From Pelobates cultripes (Eukaryota > Chordata > Amphibia > Anura > Pelobatidae), in NCBI GenBank assembly GCA_933207985.1, contig OW240913.1, forward strand, positions 100,550,496-100,614,495: a stretch of 64,000 nt of DNA, in the 5' to 3' direction. This document shows, piece by piece, positions 56,440 through 64,000 of the stretch (position 1 is the first letter of the stretch; every line of letters starts with the position of its first letter). The notes under the pieces were generated by a model. That model made no database searches and was not told where the DNA came from. It saw nothing but the letters and a program-made list of their open reading frames with translations. A program made the position numbers and the translations under genes.

Positions 56440-56442
56440 TAC
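56355..56442. repeat. (TA)n followed by (CA)n microsatellite
   Basis: TA-rich tract to about 56413, then CA repeats, inside the hAT element. Confidence 0.95.
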
Positions 56443-57262
56443 TGTGTGTGTGTGTGTGTAGGCGCTGTGTGTGTGTTTGGGTGTTATGTGTGTGAAGGCG
56501 CTGTGTGTGTAAGGGTGCTGTGTGTATTTGTTTGTGAGGGTGGTGTGTGAGGGTGCTGTTAGTGTGTGTGTATGTGTAAGGGTGCTGTTTGTGAGGGTGG
56601 TGTGTGTGTATAAGGGTGTTGTTAGTGTGAGGGTGTTGTTAGTGTGTGTGTATGTGTAAAGGTGCTGTGTGTGTAAGGGTGCTGTTAGTGTGTGTGTGTG
56701 TGTGCAGTGTGTGTATGTGTGAGGGTGCTGTGTGTGAGGTGCTGTTAGTGTGTGCTTTGTGTGTATGTGTAAGGGTGCTGTGTGTGAGGGTGCTGTGTGT
56801 GAGGGTGCTGTATGTGTGAGGGTGCTTTTAGTGTGTGAGGGTGCAGTTAGTGTGTGTGTGTGCTGTGTGTGTATGTGTAAGGGTGCTGTGAGTAAGGGTG
56901 CTGTATGTGAGGGTGCTGTTAGTGTGTGTGTATGTGTAAGGGTGCTGTGTGTGTAAGAGTACTGTTAGTTTGTGTGTGTATGAGTAAGGGTGCTGTGTAT
57001 GTAATGATTCTCTTAGTGTGTGTGTGCTGTGTGTGTATTTGTTAGGGTGCTTTGTGTGTAAGGGTGCTGTGTGTGTAAGGATGCTGTTAGTGTGTGTGCT
57101 GTGTGTGTAAGGGTGCTGTGTGTGGAAGGGCACTGTGTGTGTGTGTGCTGTGTGTGTAAGGGTGCTGTTAATGTGAGGGTGCTGTGTGAGGGTGCTGTTA
57201 GTGTGTGAGTGTGAGGGTGCTGTGTGTGTAAGGGTGATGTATGTGTGTCTGCTGTTTATGTG
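56440..57262. repeat. GT-rich minisatellite, GGGTGCTGTTAGTGTGTGTG type
   Basis: About 800 bp of irregular units containing GTAAGGGTGCTGTGTGTG and GGTGCTGTTAGTGTG. Frames on both strands are artefacts. Confidence 0.95.
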
Positions 57263-57740
57263 CATTGTGTGGCTGTGCGGGCGCCATTTAGTTAATGTCC
57301 CCCCTCCCTTCTTACCTTTTCTAGGGAGAAGGGATCCTTGTTGCTGCTGACATCCCTAGTGGTCCAGTGGTGAGTGAACTCTAGCCTGCTGGGCTAGAAT
57401 TCACTCTACTCTAGCGAGATCCCCGGGTCCTCTCCTTCCTCTCTCCCTGCCTGTGGGTCGGTGAGGGAGATCTTTGAGGTGAGGTGAGGGAGGCACATAG
57501 CATGTGCTGCAGGGATTAGGCTGTCCCCAGGCACACCCGGCATACCCCGTGCGCACGCCTATGTTCCTAGTCCAGTGCTGCACAGTGTGTAGCACCTATG
57601 TTGAGCATATCCACTCTTTGAGGAGATGCTGATTGGTGCAGGTAAGCGCAGCGTTTTGCCACACATGCGCAATAGCCTCCCAATGCTCTCCTACGGGAAT
57701 TTAATTGGCGTTGACTGAGATCATCCAGTTGTCAACCAAA

Positions 57741-60700
57741 GTGAAGAGCACACTCTTGTTACTTCAAAATAAGCAAGATAATGTAATTTGTTTTACTGCT
57801 GTGCAATAACATACATTCACAATTTCAGCTGAATTACTAAACTTTCCTTAATATGTCAAGGTAGTTGTACTGAAACATTGATTATATGCAAATACATGTC
57901 TTCTTACAACAAATCCGCTCTTTTGTTTATTTTGAAGCCCTACGAGTGCTTTGTTTCACATTTGAGTGATAGTTTTCAGGGTTTTTTTTTTCTCGCTTTC
58001 ATATTTGCACACTATGCTGGCGCAATGCATTATGGGGCTGGTATAGAATTTCTTTCCAGGGCTACTTTTCATTCCCAGTCCGGCCATGGTTTTAGGCTTC
58101 CATTTTGGATATCATTCCATGCCATGCTGTACAGAAAATGAAATCCAAACATCTTCAATCCGTTCTGGATTATGTGTATCAGCCCTGATAAACACTGTTA
58201 GAAATATACCACCTTTTTGTTTCCCCTCTATCATTTTTTGACATTCTCATTTCCTTACATCCTTTAAAAGCAATGTAGAAATGTTTTTGACTCTTGAGGA
58301 ACATTACTATTACAGAATGAAATGGGAATTATGAATAGATGTAAGCTGTCATTGTAGCAGTAAAATTTCATTCCAGTTTTTTTTACATTTAGAAATTGAA
58401 GAAACTCCTTGACCTTTTGGAAATTGCATAAATCTTCAGTAAACGTGATGTTCAACAGGTCTGTCCATCACAAGCAAATACTGACAGCAAGCCTCAGTGC
58501 AAAAAAAAAACTTAGTATGATTTTGTTGAACATATTTGCTTTGAAATATTTTCCTTTTCACGCAATGCTCTGAGTCTGTTAGTAAGTGATGATAAGGCAG
58601 AAGAAATATAATTCATTTTTTAAAGACTTTTCTAGGAAGCCATTTTTATGACTTTCTTTTAAACATGTTTTTTCTGGAATGCCATTTTTACTTAGTATGA
58701 ATTAGCTTGCATACGGCCTTACCTTTAAACGATAACATTTAATTAGTAAAATGCCATGTAGGGCTTGCTAAAAGGTTTTACTATTTCTTCAAGGATCAGA
58801 ACACTGTAAACTGTACCTGGGAGACAGACAAACAAACAGACAGTATGTGGTTAATAGACCAGAGATCTGAGAGTAAGTAAGAAACAGGCATAAAGACAGA
58901 CTGACTCAGTTGGTGGACTGTTTTAATAAGAACCCAAACCATTCTGCAGGTTGCAAAACTAATTTGAGGGTCTAGGAAATGTGTTGAACCATAATACACT
59001 TATAACTAATAACATCACAACCAATACAGCATTAAATTCAAATATGTAACGCTAACTGAGAACAAATGTTTTATAGTAGTCTCTCTCCCATGTGTGTCTT
59101 CCTTCCTAATACGGATTTATCTCCTCCCTCTTTAAAGTCCGATGGTCAATAGAGTGGAGAATGAAGCGTGATGATGGAAGTTCTCAGATGAATGGCAAAT
59201 TGTATTCCCCCCTTCTCTCACATTGTACAGCACCTTTGTAATGCAAACTTTAAGGCTACATTCGAGGGAAACAGTGTGGGGAGAAAGTGGAGAGCGTTCT
59301 CAAATACATGTATAAACACATGCTTAATTTGTAACTATATCACTGTGTGCCAATTTGTAACTATATCACTGTATGTATTTATTGTGATTGAACAGTGTAT
59401 ACCAAGTTTCAAATGTTATGATAATTGTTTTTTTACACCAAAGCAACTTGATAGCAAATGGGTTAATCTAAACAGCCTATTTTTGATTAGTAATGCAAGT
59501 TAATTTTAAGTATGTTGTTCTATGGGAAATAACATTCTTAATTTAGCAATGAAGAATGCAAAGTATTTCCACAACTGATTAATGTTAGATGGATGTTCAC
59601 TGTGTTAAGTGGTTTACAAGTGTTAAGTCATTAGAATTTTAAATCAATTATATCTTTAGTATCAGTTAACAGCTATAATTTCACAGCATTTATTTAGCAG
59701 TATGACTGCTAAAAATTAATAATGACAATGAGTTATAGATTGCTCCAATTTAAATGAAAAACAGCTATGCATTGTGGGCAATATTTATAAAGAAATATTC
59801 TGTCGGTACGTTGGCATGTTTTCGTCTAATTTTCATGGTGATTATTCTACATTTAACACATGGTCCTAAACTGATTTTCATAGCTACAACTTATTATGTA
59901 AATCTTTAAAATCATTAACAAATACGTGAAGACAAACCATAAGAATTCTCGCTGTAATATATTAGGCATAGCTATCCATTTTATAATAGGAAGCAAGTTA
60001 CCTCTCAAATAGACTGCAATTTGAGACCCAAATAGACTCCCAAATTGTACTGCAATTTGGCCAGATTTTGGCCAATCAGATGATGAGAAGAATTCCTGAT
60101 TCCCGAACATACTTGTTTTTATTTGTAATTCGGAGTGCAATTCCTGGTACGAGACAAAAAGGGGGATGGAATAGTAAAAAGGCTGTTTTGTGTTTTTTGG
60201 GGTGATCAAGGCAAATTGGCAGAGTTGTCTGATTAGTTGACTTACCATTCAACCAATCAGACAGGTCATATTTCCCCACGCTGGGCAATAACTGAGATAT
60301 CATGGGAAAGCTCAAGAGCTCATTCTGCATGAAGCCTTACATGAGTGAAGATGGATTTATTTTATATTTTTTCTGGCAGGTTTGGTTTTTCCAGTCAGGT
60401 TTTATTTTTTATTTTAATTTGTGGCGTTGGTTACTATGGAACAATTATTTGGCCTTTTTTGGGGCCAAAGATAAGAAGAATTAGAAGATAAAACTTCTGA
60501 TGGGTGATTATATAGTTTTACACATTAGATTAATTGCCCCCCTTCACTATTATTAGGGTGAGGTGGGGTAGGAAAGGATGATTTATTTGTATTAGGCAGT
60601 GGCTAAGGGATTGGGGACAACCAGCTACCTGGGAGGAGTTGGCAAAAAAGGGGACATACAACTATTTGTATAATTATTATTGTATATTTAATTAGCAACC

Positions 60701-60843
60701 TATGGGCATGGGCTGGGGAGTACACTAGGATCTTTCTCATAATTATTACAACAATCACACACACTAACAACAGGAAAGTGTGGGATGGGTATGCCCCCAT
60801 TTATTTGTATTACATATTCCTACCTGCTGGTCCCAGGTGATCC
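57741..60843. other. No gene recognised
   Basis: About 3.1 kb of AT-rich sequence with short chance frames. Apart from the hAT-like end at 58019-58088, I see no element with definable ends. Confidence 0.5.
58019..58088. mobile_element. hAT-like element end, CATGGCCGGACTGG type
   Basis: Reverse complement begins CATGGCCGGACTGGGAATGA and follows the left 70 bases of the element at 46496. Only this end is present. Confidence 0.6.
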
Positions 60844-61612
60844 CAGTGGCGTACATACCGCGGTCACAGCGGACCCCTGTGACTGGGTACCTGCCCCCAT
60901 CTTTTGCTGCCCCGGCCCGTGCGGCAAACTGCCGTTCAAGGGGTCCATCGGGTGGCCCATGCTGTCAGTGCCACCCAATGGAGATGGATTGTCAGGGGAT
61001 TGTCAGAGGGCCCGGTCAGTGCTGCAGCATTTTAACAGCGTGACTGGGCCCCCTGTGATGAGATCACACACTGGGAGGAAGTGATTGCACATCACTCCTC
61101 CCAGCTACACAGCCCGCACGGGAGGAAGCAGAGGGAGTCAGAGTGGGAACTCTGTGAGCCACCACTGGACCCCAGGAAGCGTCACCCTTCTGCACCTAAA
61201 AGGTAGGAAACAGGAGGATGACTTAACATTGTGTGTGTGTGTGTGTGTGTGGTTGTTTGTATGTGTGTATGTATGTGTGTCTGTCTGTATGTATGTGTTT
61301 GTCTGTCTCTATGTGTGTGTATGTGTGTGTTTGTCTGTGTGTTTGTGTGCCTGTGTCTTTTTATGTGTGTGTGTCTTGTGTGTGTGTGTCTGTCTGTATG
61401 TATGTATGTGTCTGTATGTATGTATGTATGTGTGCCTGCCTGTTTGTATGTATGTATCTTTGTATGTGTGTGTGCCTGTGTGTGTGTGAGTCTGTCGGTA
61501 TGTATGTGTGCCTGTCTGTTTGTATGTATGTGTCTTTGTGTGTGTGTCTGTCTGTATGTGTCTTTGATATATGTCTTGTGTGTGTGTCTGTCTGTATGTG
61601 TCTGTCTGTATA

Positions 61613-61643
<31 letters not shown>

Positions 61644-61730
61644 CTGTCGGAAGGAGGGAGTGGAGGGGGCCCACGGATCAGTTTCGCACCGGGGCCCCAT
61701 GGATTGTGTGTATGCCACTGTGTCCACCCC
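60844..61730. mobile_element. Non-autonomous hAT-like element with CAGTGGCGTAC ends
   Basis: Starts CAGTGGCGTACATACCGCGG and ends GTGTATGCCACTG. Terminal inversion CAGTGGC is clear, followed by a partly matching GTACATAC / GTGTATGC. The flanking octamers GGTGATCC and TGTCCACC do not match, so the target duplication is lost or the ends are from different copies. The interior is GC-rich with a GT minisatellite. Confidence 0.65.
61230..61648. repeat. GT-rich minisatellite, TGTGTGTCTGTCTGTATGTA type
   Basis: Irregular TGTG/TCTG/TATG units spanning most of the right half of the hAT-like element. Cys/Val- and Thr/His-rich frames are artefacts. Confidence 0.95.
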
Positions 61731-64000
61731 TCATTACCCCCCATTACTAATAGTCCCCTACCTGATGTTCATGGGTTACTAGTCCCCCTGGTTACTTGTG
61801 ATGGGGTGGGGCTTTTTCTAGCAACTTGGCAGCAATGGGTGTCCAGTCACTAGGTTTAAACATTTAGTATACATAGCCCCAACTGCTGCATGGCAGGTGG
61901 AGGAATAGAGAGGTCTAAAACATCCGTTATAGTCTTATTGACCACCATAGGCTTTTATTTTATTTATTATTTAGAAAACAAATTCAATGTGGCAGATGGT
62001 TAGCAAGCGCTAGACAACCATTACATACTTAACCCTTGTGTGGCTGAGGTTTTTTTTAACTATTTGCCCACTAGCTGTTAGTGCTGCCAGTGGGTAGCTT
62101 ATTATTCACATTAATTGCGAATGTGCATCCTACCAGATGCATTCAGGCCCTGTTCAGTTTAAATTGGATGCCTTGTGAATCCTCCAAATCCTAATCCGGA
62201 CAATTGATGCAAATTCTCTCCGGCCAACCAAATTCCAAATGCATTAGGTGTTTTGTGAATAGTCATTATGGACAAGAGTTAAAATATAAAAATCAGGTAT
62301 GCCTAGTGCAACACACAGGGTTGAGGGAGTCTGACTTATAATGGGTCGCTCAAAATACTGGACAAAAACAGGAATTCACCCAATACCTGTCCAAACAGTT
62401 GTGAGTCGAAAAGAATAGCACCTTGGTACAGTTCAAAAAGTCCAGGAACTGTTATACCCAAAAATGGCTTAAATATGTACAGTTATACTGAGTATCTTGC
62501 AACAGACATCCAAATATAACAACTATATGTATGGTGTGTACAACTTTAAACCTGCTAGAGACAGATCCAATATGGTATACACCGAATAATCTACTTCGCT
62601 TAAGTGATTAAATAGTATAGAATAACAGCATAGACAGCTATTTTCTCTTATGTATTTAGGTGTAGTGACACTGTTAATCCAGATCGATATCTCTTTAAAT
62701 CAACTGTTGGTAGATTGACTAAATAATACACTAAGAGTATTACCTATAATTATGCAGACCCAATGAAGATACTGCAGAGGATGTAATGGGAATTACCCAA
62801 ATTAGAAAATTAGAAAATTAGAAAAAAACACTAATATCTAATGCTTAATAATAAAAGTTGAAAAAATTCTGATAATCAAAATTATTTTATTGCAATTCAA
62901 AAAACATATCAAAGAATAAAATATGTAAAAATATGAGTCAGGAACAGTTAGCAAAAGGGTTACCAGCAGAAGGGTAATCGTGTTCTTTAGACAGTCACAA
63001 AATCCGGCTAGGATGGATATGGATATAATGTATCAGAAATGTATCTCTGTACTTGCCGGCTGCCGGTGGGGTTGGCGTGCGTCCCAGACCTCACTCTGGG
63101 TGGTAGGTCGGTCCCTGATTGACGGTTCTCTCTGGTTGAAAGAGAGGTATTCCTTCTGCCGGTTTAACTCTGCTCCGTATCATGCTCACTGGTATCAGTT
63201 TGTCTAAAGCATTTCGTGGGTGTCAACCCCACTTCATCAGAGACATGGTGAAGATTGAATGCCGAGCCATGACTTATATACACAGCCGGCATATTTACAC
63301 AGTTTACGTATATCAGCATTTTGTGAAATACACACGTTCAGATAAAAATATAGAATGCATACATGAAACATAAGTGTATATATCTAAATGCATACACATC
63401 ACAGTAGATGCAAATTGAATAAATATAAAATTAGTATACAAGTTAAAGATTAAAAATAAGAATAAAAATAAAAATAAAAATTAGTGGTTTTAGAGAGTTA
63501 CAAGTTTTAAAAATTAGAAATGGAGATAAAGGAGATAATAATGGGTCATAAAATTCATAATAGAAATTATCATAAAAACAGTACTATAATATCATTGTAA
63601 ATTGGACTATGTGTAAATACTCTATTTGGTAAGAATTATACATTTAATCCTATATGGCAGTAGTTGATTGTAGAGATATATATCTATAAAAATAAATTTA
63701 TAAATTTATAAAAATGAATTTATAAAAATAAATTAATAGAGATAATACTGGTTGTTTAAGAGGTAGATGAATGATATGAATTAATAAATGTATGTAATGT
63801 GATTAATAGATACAATAATAAGAATAAATGTAGAGATTAAGGTTTATCCCTAAATAGTATTAAAAATAGTCAAAGGAAGTAAGAAAGAGTTAAGCATTGA
63901 GAAGGGAGCATCTGTTTGAAGGATAATATCGAAAACTCGTTGTAATAATGATTCATCGAGAAATATATTATATATTGTATATTATTAAGTGGAGATTTAT
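61731..64000. other. No gene recognised; AT-rich tail
   Basis: Largely AT-rich, increasingly so after 63400 with A-rich simple sequence. A segment near 63060-63260 is less AT-rich and contains AAAGCATTTCGTGGGTGTCA then CACTTCATCAGAGACATGG, which resembles a dispersed frog repeat also hinted at near 47357 (ATGCGTTTCGTGG). Its limits are not definable. Confidence 0.45.

Larger units (their letters stand above)
56284..57563. mobile_element. Non-autonomous hAT element (1280 bp) with perfect 8-bp TSD
   Basis: Termini CATAGGTGTGCGCA and TGCGCACGCCTATG are inverted with one mismatch. Flanks TTCCTAGT are identical on both sides (56276-56283 and 57564-57571). The interior is a (TA)/(CA) microsatellite, a GT-rich minisatellite and a block near 57290-57470 resembling the interior of the hAT at 26911-27848. 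No transposase. Confidence 0.9.
56128..57740. mobile_element. TTAA-type MITE split by a hAT insertion
   Basis: TTAAAGGGACACTATAGTCACCAGAAC-type left end at 56128. The interior GGCAGTGTTTACA and GAGCTGCTTCCTAGT is interrupted at 56283 and resumes at 57564 with TTCCTAGTCCAGTGCTGCAC, then GAGGAGATGCTGATTGG, matching the order of the MITE at 17381-17948. The right CTTTAA end is missing. The right limit is approximate. Confidence 0.7.

Noticed and set aside
61085..61853. Frames of up to 206 codons rich in Cys/Val or Thr/His
   Set aside because: Same cause: a TGTG/TCTG tandem array within a hAT-like element.

Overview
The window reads as non-genic, repeat-dominated DNA from a large vertebrate genome, most likely an anuran amphibian other than Xenopus. 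This rests on the repeat set: TTAA-flanked MITEs opening TTAAAGGGACACTATAG, a DIRS-type retroelement, a sushi-like Ty3/gypsy element, an L1-like LINE, hAT-type elements with clean 8-bp target duplications, and long (GATA)n/(GACA)n tracts. Species assignment is inference from general knowledge of frog repeats. I found no convincing host protein-coding gene, rRNA, tRNA or CRISPR array. Nearly all long reading frames are repeat-borne or lie in low-complexity sequence.

Layout. Bases 1-7667 (copy A) and 12866-24308 (copy B) are the same locus twice, differing by only a few changes per kilobase by eye, plus indels. A 100-N assembly gap (9332-9431) lies between them. Copy B carries a 3.8-kb LTR retrotransposon (18146-21972) that copy A lacks, with a 5-bp target duplication. 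Copy A ends abruptly at a hAT-like terminus (7668) that copy B lacks. This looks more like two haplotypes laid end to end by the assembler than a real tandem duplication. Copy B's left part is an internally deleted DIRS element (about 10200-13690) interrupted by a gypsy solo LTR; copy A starts inside the same DIRS.

24309-33463 holds MITEs and a complete non-autonomous hAT. A second 100-N gap (33464-33563) cuts a minus-strand Ty3/gypsy element (33564-36388). That element keeps a 5' LTR, gag with a zinc knuckle, protease and reverse transcriptase, all frameshift-damaged, together with a GGGAAAC slip site at the gag-pol overlap and a self-priming-type primer site. 36389-48100 contains foldback repeats, a large tetranucleotide microsatellite, a solo LTR with perfect TSD (41948-42468) and further MITEs. 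About 48180-52765 is a minus-strand, internally deleted L1-like LINE. 53567-61730 contains a palindromic MITE, a second GATA locus, a roughly 30-bp minisatellite array and two more hAT-type elements loaded with GT-rich tandem repeats. The rest is AT-rich and unassigned.

How the parts relate. The window is best read as a history of nested insertions: LTR into DIRS, hAT into TTAA MITE, gypsy apparently into a TTAA MITE, and hAT into an older interspersed repeat. The only long undamaged reading frame is the 594-codon frame of the gag-only, non-autonomous LTR element in copy B.
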